The position numbers and the translations under genes are program-made. From JBFGJY01 sp041576975 (lineage in GTDB: Bacteria; Pseudomonadota; Gammaproteobacteria; UBA4575), in assembly GCA_041576975.1 (NCBI GenBank), contig JBFGJY010000027.1:1-34810 (forward strand): DNA of 34,810 bases. Direction: 5' to 3'. The notes below the pieces were generated by a model. The model ran no database searches. It was given only the letters and a program-made list of their open reading frames with translations, and was not told the DNA's origin. Shown here piece by piece: positions 26,012 to 34,400 of the stretch (the first letter of the stretch is position 1; every line of letters starts with the position of its first letter).

Positions 26012-28780
26012 ATGGAAAAGACATATCAACCTAAGGATATTGAACAAAAATGGTATAAATTTTGGAAAAGTAATAATTACTTTTCACCATCTGGTAAAGG
26101 TATCCAAGCATACTGCATCATGATCCCGCCACCTAATGTAACGGGTACGTTGCATATGGGTCACGCCTTCAATAATACATTAATGGATTGTTTGATTCGT
26201 TATCACCGTATGGCAGGATATAATACGTTATGGCAACCCGGCACCGATCATGCAGGTATTGCCACGCAAATGGTGGTTGAAAGACAACTTAATACCAATG
26301 GCATAACACGTCACGATTTAGGTAGAGAAAAATTTATCGAAAAAGTTTGGGAGTGGAAGGAGCATTCTGGAAATACCATATATAACCAACTAGAGCGTAT
26401 GGGCTCGTCCTTGGATTGGCCACGTCAACGCTTCACCATGGATAAAGGATTATCTGAAGCGGTGAAACAAGTTTTTATACGGCTCTACGATGAAGGTTTA
26501 ATCTATCGCGGTAAACGCTTAGTCAACTGGGATCCTGTACTTCACACTGCAGTTTCAGATCTTGAGGTTGTCTCCGAAGAAGAAAATGGACACATGTGGC
26601 ATATGCGTTACCCATATGCCGATGGCAGTGGCCACGTCAGCGTTGCCACAACAAGACCTGAAACTATGTTGGGTGATACCGCAGTAGCAGTACATCCAGA
26701 CGATAATCGCTTTAAAGACATAGTAGGCAAAACCGTTAAATTACCATTGACTGATCGTGAAATTCCGGTTATCGAGGATGAATATGTCGATCCTGAGTTT
26801 GGCTCTGGCTGTGTAAAAATTACTCCAGCACATGATTTCAATGACTATGAAATTGGTCTGCGTCATGAATTACCGAAAATTAATATTTTAACGATTGATG
26901 CAAAAATTAATGATCAAGCACCCGCTGCCTATCAAGGCATGGATCGTTTTGAAGCACGTAAGAAAATTGTAGAAGACTTAAAAGAACAGAATCTTCTTGA
27001 AACAGTAAAAGATCACAAATTAATGGTGCCACGTGGTGATCGCTCAGGTGCCATTGTCGAACCGTATCTTACCGATCAATGGTATGTAAAGATCCAGCCT
27101 TTGGCCGAACCAGCAATTAAAGCTGTACAAACAGGCGACATCCAATTTGTACCCAAGAATTGGAGCAAAACCTATTTTGAATGGATGCGAAATATTCAAG
27201 ACTGGTGCATTAGCCGTCAACTCTGGTGGGGTCATCGAATCCCTGCCTGGTATGACACAGATGGAAACATCTATGTAGCCGAAGATGAAGTCGCAGTACG
27301 TAAAAAGTACAACCTCGGTTTAGACGTTGTTCTTGGACAAGACGAAGACGTCTTAGATACCTGGTTCTCTTCAGCACTTTGGCCATTTTCTACTTTAGGT
27401 TGGCCTGAAAAAACTGAGACCCTGAAAACCTTTTACCCCACTTCAGTATTAATTACTGGATTTGACATTATCTTTTTTTGGGTGGCACGCATGATAATGA
27501 TGGGTTTGAAGTTCATGGGTGAGGTGCCCTTTTACAAAGTGTATATACATGGCTTGGTACGTGATGCCGACGGCCAAAAAATGTCGAAATCTAAAGGCAA
27601 TGTGTTAGACCCCCTCGACATCATTGACGGCATCGATCTCGAAGCATTGATAAATAAACGCACTAGCGGGCTTATGCAACCTGAGATGGCGCCAAAAATT
27701 GAAAAGGCGACACGCAAACAATATCCAGATGGCATTAAAGCCTATGGTACTGATGCATTGCGATTTTCCTTTGCTGCACAAGCCTCGACCGGGCGTGATA
27801 TTAAGTTCGATTTAAATCGAATCGAAGGTTATCGAAATTTCTGCAACAAGCTGTGGAATGCCGCACGCTTTGTATTAATGAATACCGAAGAGTATGAAAT
27901 TGCAAAACAAACTGACAAACAAAAACTCACTTTGTCGGATCGTTGGATTTTAAGCAAACAACAAGAAGTCATCGATCTAACCCATAAGCATCTAAAAAAC
28001 TATCGCTTTGATCTTGCCGCGCAAGTATTGTATGAATTTACCTGGCATGAATTTTGTGATTGGTATGTTGAACTTTGTAAACCTACTTTATTTAAAGATG
28101 AAGTCGATGAAGACATCAAACAAAATACTCGTCGTGCACTATTAGAAGTTTTAGAAACGTTATTACGGTTACTACACCCCATCATACCGTTTATAACTGA
28201 GGAAATTTGGCAACCGATTGCAAAGCTTCTTGAAATTTCAGGTGACACTATTTCACTGCAATCCTTCCCAGTCAGCAATAATAATTTTGTAGATATAAAC
28301 AGCCTACAAGAAATGGAATGGTCTAAAGAATTTATTAACGGCGTGCGTAAAATTCGTGCAGAAATGGATATTACACCGGGCAAACCTCTATATGTTTTGT
28401 TACAAAACTGGTCTACACAAGATCAGACTTATTATGAAAACAGCCAACGCTATATTTATTCTCTTGCAAAACTTGAAGACGTTCAGTGGCTAAATGACGA
28501 TTCTGCACCTGAATCGGCTACGGCATTAGTCGGCGAAATGAAGATCCTGATCCCGCTCGCAGGACTGATTGATCAAGAAGCAGAATGCGCGAGGCTAAGA
28601 AAAGAAATTAACAAGCTTGAGGCCAACCTAGAAAAAAGCCTGGCCAAGCTAAGCAATCCAAACTTTGCCGATAAAGCACCAAAAGATGTGGTCGACAAAG
28701 AACGTACTCGTGTCAACGAGATGCAAACATCATTAGAGCAGCTTAAGGGGCAGTTAAATAAAATTCACGATCTTTATTAA
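26012..28780 (+). CDS. valS: Valyl-tRNA synthetase
   Basis: Charges tRNA-Val and edits mischarged threonine. The class I signatures are HMGH (48-51, in TGTLHMGHAFN) and KMSKS (about 522-526). The CP1 editing domain lies between, with TTRPETMLGDTAVAVHP. The anticodon-binding domain and a C-terminal coiled coil (from about residue 855) complete the 922 residues, close to the usual ~950. The last ~30 codons have a diverged second copy 878 bp downstream (29560-29655). Confidence 0.97.
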   Translation: MEKTYQPKDIEQKWYKFWKSNNYFSPSGKGIQAYCIMIPPPNVTGTLHMGHAFNNTLMDCLIRYHRMAGYNTLWQPGTDHAGIATQMVVERQLNTNGITRHDLGREKFIEKVWEWKEHSGNTIYNQLERMGSSLDWPRQRFTMDKGLSEAVKQVFIRLYDEGLIYRGKRLVNWDPVLHTAVSDLEVVSEEENGHMWHMRYPYADGSGHVSVATTRPETMLGDTAVAVHPDDNRFKDIVGKTVKLPLTDREIPVIEDEYVDPEFGSGCVKITPAHDFNDYEIGLRHELPKINILTIDAKINDQAPAAYQGMDRFEARKKIVEDLKEQNLLETVKDHKLMVPRGDRSGAIVEPYLTDQWYVKIQPLAEPAIKAVQTGDIQFVPKNWSKTYFEWMRNIQDWCISRQLWWGHRIPAWYDTDGNIYVAEDEVAVRKKYNLGLDVVLGQDEDVLDTWFSSALWPFSTLGWPEKTETLKTFYPTSVLITGFDIIFFWVARMIMMGLKFMGEVPFYKVYIHGLVRDADGQKMSKSKGNVLDPLDIIDGIDLEALINKRTSGLMQPEMAPKIEKATRKQYPDGIKAYGTDALRFSFAAQASTGRDIKFDLNRIEGYRNFCNKLWNAARFVLMNTEEYEIAKQTDKQKLTLSDRWILSKQQEVIDLTHKHLKNYRFDLAAQVLYEFTWHEFCDWYVELCKPTLFKDEVDEDIKQNTRRALLEVLETLLRLLHPIIPFITEEIWQPIAKLLEISGDTISLQSFPVSNNNFVDINSLQEMEWSKEFINGVRKIRAEMDITPGKPLYVLLQNWSTQDQTYYENSQRYIYSLAKLEDVQWLNDDSAPESATALVGEMKILIPLAGLIDQEAECARLRKEINKLEANLEKSLAKLSNPNFADKAPKDVVDKERTRVNEMQTSLEQLKGQLNKIHDLY

Positions 28781-28798
28781 TACAATCAACTGTTTGTC

Positions 28799-28804
28799 TA
28801 TAAT
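28799..28804 (+). promoter_or_regulatory. Possible -10 box for the thioesterase gene
   Basis: A perfect TATAAT lies 115 bp before the thioesterase start and 18 bp after valS. No good -35 is found at 16-18 bp spacing (ATTAAT or TATTAA). It is the only consensus-like element in this 138-bp gap. Confidence 0.3.
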
Positions 28805-28918
28805 CTACATCATCATGCAGAATTATACGAAGTGATTACATCAACCTAAACCTACGTTGAGTATTAATAAAAACTTTTAAAATAAGCAAGAATAGAATTC
28901 AAAACACAAGGATATCCA

Positions 28919-29416
28919 ATGACCGAAACCGCAAAACAGGAAAAAAAACTCTTTATGACACGTTTAATGACACCGGATATGTCTAATTTTTCTGGCAAGG
29001 TGCATGGCGGCACAATTCTTAAATTACTAGACGAAGCTGCATTTTCCTGCGCTTCTCGTTATTGTAAAACTTATGTCGTAACCGCCTCATTAGATCAAGT
29101 GATGTTTAAAATACCAATTACAGTTGGAGACCTAGTCACTTTCAAATGTAATATAAACTATGTTGGTCGCAGCTCTATGGAAGTAGGTATACGGGTTGAA
29201 GGAGAAAAGATTCGAGAAAAAACTAAATATCATGCTATATCTTGTTATTTCACTATGGTTTCCGTTAATGAAGATGGAGTACCACAAGAAGTACCAAGAT
29301 TAAAACTAGAATCAGAAACAGAAGAAAAATTATTTAAGGCAGGTAAAATGCGTTGCGAAATGCGAAAAGAAATACAAGAAAGAAACCTACAGCTTCATGT
29401 TGGCATTGACGCCTAG
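28919..29416 (+). CDS. Hotdog-fold acyl-CoA thioesterase (YciA/BACH-like)
   Basis: Hydrolyses acyl-CoA to free acid and CoA. The 165 residues carry the hotdog signature HGGTILKLLDEAAFSCASRY (HGG at 29-31, catalytic-type Asp/Glu at 38-39), then VVTASLDQVMFKIPITVGDLV and VEVGIRVEGE-like strands. Its ribosome-binding site AAGGA is 6 nt before the ATG. Substrate length cannot be told. It lies between valS and the valS tail stub and is convergent with the E1-E2-PPTase cassette, which also deals in acyl thioesters; a functional link is possible but unproven. Confidence 0.9.
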   Translation: MTETAKQEKKLFMTRLMTPDMSNFSGKVHGGTILKLLDEAAFSCASRYCKTYVVTASLDQVMFKIPITVGDLVTFKCNINYVGRSSMEVGIRVEGEKIREKTKYHAISCYFTMVSVNEDGVPQEVPRLKLESETEEKLFKAGKMRCEMRKEIQERNLQLHVGIDA

Positions 29417-29559
29417 TTGTAACACCAATATCTAAATTTCTGTCTCAACATTGATCTATACTCACACTTTTCCTCAATTAAATTTGAGTCATTCCATTTT
29501 CATTATCAAATTATATTAGTATTTTTCTCCGCTATAACGCCGAGAAAAAAAGACTCTAA

Positions 29560-29655
29560 ATGCTTTTACAGGATGAAGGACGCACTCATACCAGCGAGAT
29601 GCAAACATCATTAGTTCAGCTGAAGGTGAAGGTAGAAAAAATACGAGCTATGTAG
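29560..29655 (+). pseudogene. valS tail stub (31 codons)
   Basis: A short frame ending in TAG matches the C-terminus of ValS in frame. DEGRTHTSEMQTSLVQLK here aligns with DKERTRVNEMQTSLEQLK in ValS, with a 20-base exact match (29595-29614 and 28717-28736). Upstream the same frame has a TAA (29557-29559), so only the tail survives. The copies differ at many positions, so it is not a recent duplication. It marks the edge between the valS-thioesterase block and the accessory cassette. Apart from this stub and the terminator at 29718-29747, I see no gene in 29417-29818. Confidence 0.75.
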
Positions 29656-29717
29656 ATTTTAATAGCTTGATAATATTTAATTCAAACTGAGTGCGCGATC
29701 TGTTGCAGGTGGTCTCG

Positions 29718-29747
29718 TAAAAACACCATTTCATTGATAAATGGTGT
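29718..29747 (-). terminator. Terminator after the E1-E2-PPTase cassette
   Basis: A perfect 9-bp stem (29723-29731 and 29739-29747, ACACCATTT / AAATGGTGT) with a 7-nt loop is followed on the minus strand by TTTTACG, 72 bp past the phosphopantetheinyl transferase stop. An alternative pairing of the 3' arm with a further copy of AAACACC at 29761-29767 is possible, so an attenuator-like choice cannot be excluded. Confidence 0.6.
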
Positions 29748-29818
29748 AACGACCGAAAAAGGTGTTTGTCGAGTTGATAGCAGCTGATACGTTATTCTTC
29801 TTGGTTGAATGTCACTAA

Positions 29819-30604
29819 TCAAACCAAAAGGTTCAATTTGTCAACAAGCACCCAAATTCCACCAATCGTTCCAAGAATCAAAATAAGCCTTTTCGCCCAC
29901 AACAAGATTCTGTGCAGCCTGCTTCCTGATTGCTTATTAACTTGTGGAGTCTTGTTCGCATCAGTTGGACGCGAATCTGCAGATTCAAGTGATTCTTGAC
30001 CTGGGTTTTGCATCGCGGCTGGGCCAAGATAAGCTGCAATGGCCATACCGTAGTTACCGCTATGCGAGATGCTTAGCAAGAAACCGGCATGGGTGGGTGC
30101 ACCATCAGACTGTTGCAGAATCTCAATATCTGGAAGGCTTCGTGTCACATAATCAGGGCAAGCTTTTATTATGGCTTCTTTCGCTGCAAATATGCCGGTT
30201 AAGGTTTGCCGAATATCAGGTGAACTTTCGGCGTAAGAGAGCTCTCGCAAGGAAAAAATGGAGGTCAACGACTCGTCCGCCTTGGGAGCACTAAGGTCCT
30301 GCGGGAACAATTCTGAAATTTGCTGAATATCCACACCAACACCAGCAATTGACCCAACAGTAAGATCGCCTACATGACGCGGACTTGCATCGGTGATCGC
30401 GCCGACACTGGCGCCTTGGTACGCCGACGATTCACCGTCGACGCCAGAGCCTAGTAGATACTCGACGTTATTCTCCTCACACCAAGCAAAATACCGCGCT
30501 TTTTGCCCCGATGTAAGCTTAAGGACCTGCCGCCAATCAACTCGACGGTCGAGCAGTCTGGAAAGGAATTCGGAACGTTCCTCGCTTTTTAGATTACCAT
30601 CCAT
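29819..30604 (-). CDS. Membrane-anchored 4'-phosphopantetheinyl transferase
   Basis: A 261-residue AcpS/Sfp-superfamily protein. PPTases move the phosphopantetheine arm of CoA to a serine of a carrier protein. The metal-binding GVGVD (88-92) and the FAAKEAIIK motif (139-147) are intact, and SISHSG (178-183) fits the third conserved segment. It is about twice the size of AcpS. An 85-residue N-terminal extension of unknown fold precedes the enzyme. A polar linker (about 195-230) and a C-terminal membrane helix (about 239-258, preceded by Arg/Lys) follow. So it looks tail-anchored, with the enzyme in the cytoplasm. Its start overlaps the E2-like gene by 11 bp. The target carrier protein is not in the window. 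Confidence 0.85.
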   Translation of the reverse strand: MDGNLKSEERSEFLSRLLDRRVDWRQVLKLTSGQKARYFAWCEENNVEYLLGSGVDGESSAYQGASVGAITDASPRHVGDLTVGSIAGVGVDIQQISELFPQDLSAPKADESLTSIFSLRELSYAESSPDIRQTLTGIFAAKEAIIKACPDYVTRSLPDIEILQQSDGAPTHAGFLLSISHSGNYGMAIAAYLGPAAMQNPGQESLESADSRPTDANKTPQVNKQSGSRLHRILLWAKRLILILGTIGGIWVLVDKLNLLV

Positions 30605-31865
30605 CGAAACAATTTCTGCATATCTCCACCTGCTCGCCTGATTCTATTGTAATGTTTATGAATCCGCGATTGCCAAGAGACCTTTCTTCTTGCATGGATT
30701 TTTGACAGAAGTAACAGCGTCTACTCGCAACGCCACTCGCACTGTCACTAAAATGACTGGAAATATTACGGATTAGAATATCCAGGAACCGGGTGACATA
30801 CAGTCCTTCAGTTACTCGATGGTCGAAACTCGCAATTAGCTGGTACTTATTATTAGAGTCTTTGCGCACAATGCCGATAATGAGACTCTGGTACCCATTG
30901 AGCAGTGGATACATGAAATCAGCCGAAGTATGCGCCAAGTCGGTGACGGTAAAGGTTGCTGGCTTGAGTTCAGCACTTAAATTTTCATCAGCTTCGAATT
31001 TTGCGAGAAACCCATTGATAGTACGTTGTATCACGCCAAGCTCAAGTCGATCTGAATTTTCAATACGTAGGACTTTCAAGTTGCAGTTATTGTCGAAACT
31101 TACACCGGCGTGAACCTCTTCATACAGCGAAAAGGAATTGTTGCCTGAGTAAAAGCCGTTAAGCAACGGAAATTCCTTAAGGAGCCTACTCGCCTCGTAC
31201 ACAACCAAATCGGCTATGCCTTCAGCGAACAACGGTATCGGTTGACTGAGGCGTTTATTTAACGGCGGCGATGAAATACCAATGGAAGATTGGCGGAGCC
31301 CTGACCCTAACACTGATAAATTCGCAATTTCAGCACGCTTTCTAAGATCCAAAGGCTGTGCCACATGTGTAGGCAATCCGTCCAATTTTTCTGCATCAAT
31401 ATCACCGGTTATGGGCAAAGCATTTTGATTTGGGATCGCAGGTGCAGCAGGAACGGGTACGCCCGCTGCAGTCATGACATTGCGAAGACTTATCCACTGA
31501 CTAGGCAAAGCTGCGATGTCCACTCCATATTTTGTTGCTGCATCTGATGCAGATTTAGAAATGTATCTAACCAATTCTGTGTCGTTATCATCGACTGTCA
31601 CATCGTGATTTTGTTGTTTGAGATCATCGGCATTATCATTGAAAATTTGACACAACACTTCGCCGACCGGCACTTCCTCACCTTCAAGCACGTTGAAATG
31701 AATAGTACCTGCCTCGGGTGCTAACACTTCAATGGTCGTTTTTGATGTTTCGATTTCCATTATTAATTGGCCGGCCTTGATTTCGCTACCCGACTCGATT
31801 ATTAGTTTTTGAATAATGACCACTTCGTCATTGACGTTTTCACGCGGTACCAAGACTTCGATCAT
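30594..31865 (-). CDS. E2-like lipoyl acyltransferase with C-terminal cysteine ribbon
   Basis: A 423-residue relative of the E2 subunit of 2-oxoacid dehydrogenases. In order: a lipoyl domain (about 1-75) with the lipoylation site ETSKTT (Lys42); a degenerate peripheral-subunit-binding segment (about 100-133, ISKSASDAATKYGVDIAAL); and a catalytic domain (about 170-372). The catalytic motif is HRVTEG (His349) where E2 enzymes have HxxxDG, so Asp is replaced by Glu. The last ~45 residues are not part of normal E2: CYFC (384, 387) and CRNC (416, 419) form a probable zinc ribbon. The start overlaps the E1 stop as ATGA and the end overlaps the PPTase gene by 11 bp. Confidence 0.85.
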   Translation of the reverse strand: MIEVLVPRENVNDEVVIIQKLIIESGSEIKAGQLIMEIETSKTTIEVLAPEAGTIHFNVLEGEEVPVGEVLCQIFNDNADDLKQQNHDVTVDDNDTELVRYISKSASDAATKYGVDIAALPSQWISLRNVMTAAGVPVPAAPAIPNQNALPITGDIDAEKLDGLPTHVAQPLDLRKRAEIANLSVLGSGLRQSSIGISSPPLNKRLSQPIPLFAEGIADLVVYEASRLLKEFPLLNGFYSGNNSFSLYEEVHAGVSFDNNCNLKVLRIENSDRLELGVIQRTINGFLAKFEADENLSAELKPATFTVTDLAHTSADFMYPLLNGYQSLIIGIVRKDSNNKYQLIASFDHRVTEGLYVTRFLDILIRNISSHFSDSASGVASRRCYFCQKSMQEERSLGNRGFINITIESGEQVEICRNCFDGW

Positions 31866-33859
31866 TGCAATTTTTTTCCTTCCTCAGTTAGAGCTGCAAT
31901 TACAGATTTTATGGACGGCAGTACTTCATGTTCCAGCGAGGATACAGAGGGAATTGGCACCGGTATAGCACCGATTCTAGACATTTTGATTTTCTCTCCT
32001 CCTAATTCATGAAGTCTTGCCAAGAGCTCAGATCCGAAACCAAATGGGGTCGAACCTTCTTCGACCACGAGCAATTTTCCCGTTGCCATCGCAGAACGCC
32101 TGATCGGATCAATATTTATTGGATGCAAACATAGTGGCACAATAAGCTCGCAAAGCTCATCGGTCTCAACAAATATATGGGCAATATCGTCCGCAATCTC
32201 ACGGGCCAGTCCGCCGTAAGCGACCACCGTGCATGTTGGATCTACTCCATTCGGCGATATAACAATTGATCCGAGATTACCACCGACGATCTCGGCACGC
32301 AGTTCATTCGGCTTCTGCCACAGAAATTTACTGTAGTCGATCTTATTTTCCACTATGAGCGCCGGACAACTGTATTTGGCAAGCTCGCTAATAGTCTTTG
32401 TAGGAGCCATGAGTGACGTCAACGCTACAACAGCAAAGTTATCTATACCAAGAAAATGTTTCTCAAGTGACTGTGAGTGTGTTGGTCCATAACCGCGCTT
32501 TCCCCCCATGGGTGTACGTATTCGTACTGGTGCCGACGCCTGAAATGCGTACATGTGATGAAATTTCGAGGCGTTACTGATGATTTGATCAAAGGTGTGC
32601 GTGATGAAGTCCCCAAACATGATTTCTACATAGGCTTGCGAACCCATCATGGATAAGCCAATTCCAAGTCCCGTAATTGCTTCTTCACTGATCGGCGTCG
32701 TGATGACTTGTTCAGGAAAATCTGTACTCAGACCATGTGAAACTTTAAAAGCTCCGCCATATGGGTCTTTTATATCCTCACCCAGCAGAAAAGCACCATT
32801 TTCCAATTGTTTTCGATATGCTGAATTTAGTGCCTGATTCATTCTAAGACGATCGTTTTTGATCTGTTTTCGGCTGTTTGATTCTCCACTTGGGAGTTGA
32901 TCTTTGATGTAGTCATCGAGCGCCAAATACGTTGCAACACGTGAATTGATATGTTGCTGAACTGTCTTGGACATCTCCTGCCTTGCATTTTGTACTGCGG
33001 GCAACTCTAGAAATCGCGTCAATGTGTCGCTACTGCGAAAGAAGTCAATTTCGTCATTACTTCTGTCATCATCGCCTTTGGAATGCGCGTTTAGTCTGTA
33101 CGTGCTGATAAGCAAAAATGCAGGTCGGCCGAATTCGCGGACATAGTCAATTGCCGAAGTTGCATTCTTGTAGAGACTTTCTATGTTCCAAGTGTCGCAC
33201 TCAAATGTTTTGAGTCCGAATGCTCGAGCTCTCGATTCAATGTCTCCAGCAAGTACCAAAGCTTGTGGCGTTGATTGAGAATACAGATTATTTTCGCAAA
33301 CAAACAGTTGGGGTACTTGTAGACAACTGGCGAGGTTCATTGCCTCATACACATTGCCTTCGCCCAATGTTCCCTCGCCGATGTATGATACAGTGATGTT
33401 GCTGCTTTCACTTAATTTATGATGCAAAGCAATACCGGTTGCAACCGGCACAAGTGATCCTTGCGGACCGTTCGACAGAAATCCTGGACGAAACAAGTGT
33501 TGGCTACTGCCTACGCCTGCGCAGACACCACTTTCTAAACCCATCAGTTCATCAATCAATCCCTTCCAGTCTCCAGTCTTCGCGATAAAGTGCCCATGAC
33601 AACGATGATTAGATGTAATCCAATCTCCATCGACTAACTTTCCAGCGACCGCGACTGCAGAAAATTCCTGTCCGACACAGGTGTGTACTGTACCGTTCAT
33701 TCGGCCCTCTGCAAACAACCGTAAGAACGCTTCTTCAACTTCGCGGATTAATACGGCTGTCTTAATGGATTCTTTGTTCCGTTTAAACAATTCGTCCAGA
33801 TCAAGTTCGATCGATGTCAGATCTTTGAAACGAGAAATGTATTCAGATTGGCTTTTCAT
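31862..33859 (-). CDS. Fused alpha-beta 2-oxoacid dehydrogenase E1 component
   Basis: A thiamine-diphosphate enzyme that decarboxylates a 2-oxoacid and passes the acyl group to lipoyl-E2. Residues 30-330 are E1-alpha: NHRCHGHF, the ThDP motif GEG at 161-163 (normally GDG) to ENN at 189-191, and TYRLNAHSKGDDD. Residues ~338-665 are E1-beta: GEDIKDPYGG, the catalytic-type glutamate in TTPISEEAITGLGIG (390-394), and MFGDFITHTFDQI. The fused order is known in other bacteria. The substrate cannot be predicted. First gene of a three-gene operon without an E3 gene; no clear ribosome-binding site. GC is higher than in neighbouring genes in several sampled lines. Confidence 0.88.
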   Translation of the reverse strand: MKSQSEYISRFKDLTSIELDLDELFKRNKESIKTAVLIREVEEAFLRLFAEGRMNGTVHTCVGQEFSAVAVAGKLVDGDWITSNHRCHGHFIAKTGDWKGLIDELMGLESGVCAGVGSSQHLFRPGFLSNGPQGSLVPVATGIALHHKLSESSNITVSYIGEGTLGEGNVYEAMNLASCLQVPQLFVCENNLYSQSTPQALVLAGDIESRARAFGLKTFECDTWNIESLYKNATSAIDYVREFGRPAFLLISTYRLNAHSKGDDDRSNDEIDFFRSSDTLTRFLELPAVQNARQEMSKTVQQHINSRVATYLALDDYIKDQLPSGESNSRKQIKNDRLRMNQALNSAYRKQLENGAFLLGEDIKDPYGGAFKVSHGLSTDFPEQVITTPISEEAITGLGIGLSMMGSQAYVEIMFGDFITHTFDQIISNASKFHHMYAFQASAPVRIRTPMGGKRGYGPTHSQSLEKHFLGIDNFAVVALTSLMAPTKTISELAKYSCPALIVENKIDYSKFLWQKPNELRAEIVGGNLGSIVISPNGVDPTCTVVAYGGLAREIADDIAHIFVETDELCELIVPLCLHPINIDPIRRSAMATGKLLVVEEGSTPFGFGSELLARLHELGGEKIKMSRIGAIPVPIPSVSSLEHEVLPSIKSVIAALTEEGKKLQ

Positions 33860-34400
33860 ACGCTACCAGACGTAAAGATTTTATTACAAACTATAATCAT
33901 AATTTATCAATATAAACGAGAAGACTCGATACGAAAGTGAGTTTGGCAGGCAGTAAGCGAGCCCCTCTATCTTAAGGAACTAATGTAATAATTATTTATG
34001 TTCTCTATTTTACCGGTTTACAACATACCAAAGTCTAATATGAAGTCTGTTTAGTTCGTTACAGCATTTGATAGAGTATAAACAAACAACACCAATTTTA
34101 TTAGAGAATCTCATAAAACTCATCGACTCTGTCACACTTTTCATCATCTTGAGAATAAGGCAGAACGTGGTTATTACCCAAAAAATTATCTAACAGAAAT
34201 AGCCTTCTCGTCGGCACTAAAGAAGCGCCCCTATTTGTTGTCAAACTGGACGATAATGTACAGGCAAACATCACTAGCGATTTTTTATATGAAAGCATCA
34301 CGAATGAAATTGGATCGATTATGAATCTAGCAAGAAAAAACTCATATTCCGTAGTGTCCACGGCTAATGATCAACCATTCGCATAGCTATAAATTCTTAT
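33860..34400. other. Gene-poor gap with a possible decayed ORF
   Basis: This 541-bp stretch has no gene I can support. It must hold the promoter of the E1 operon, but I find only weak boxes (TTGATA, 17 bp, GTAATA on the minus strand, near 33875-33905). On the plus strand 34159-34386 is open after a TAA and reads protein-like (LLVGTKEAPLFVVKLDDN ... NEIGSIMNLARKNSYSVVS) but has no early start codon. It may be the end of a decayed gene. The opposite-strand frame over 34101-34361 looks like its shadow. Confidence 0.35.

Noticed and set aside
33885..33905. 9-base match (TTCTCGTTT) between the E1 leader and E1 codons 8-11
   Set aside because: Short, out of register in flanks, expected by chance in a region of this size.
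34101..34361. 86-codon minus-strand ORF
   Set aside because: Composition looks like the antisense of the plus-strand frame at 34159-34386; no ribosome-binding site and no recognisable domain.
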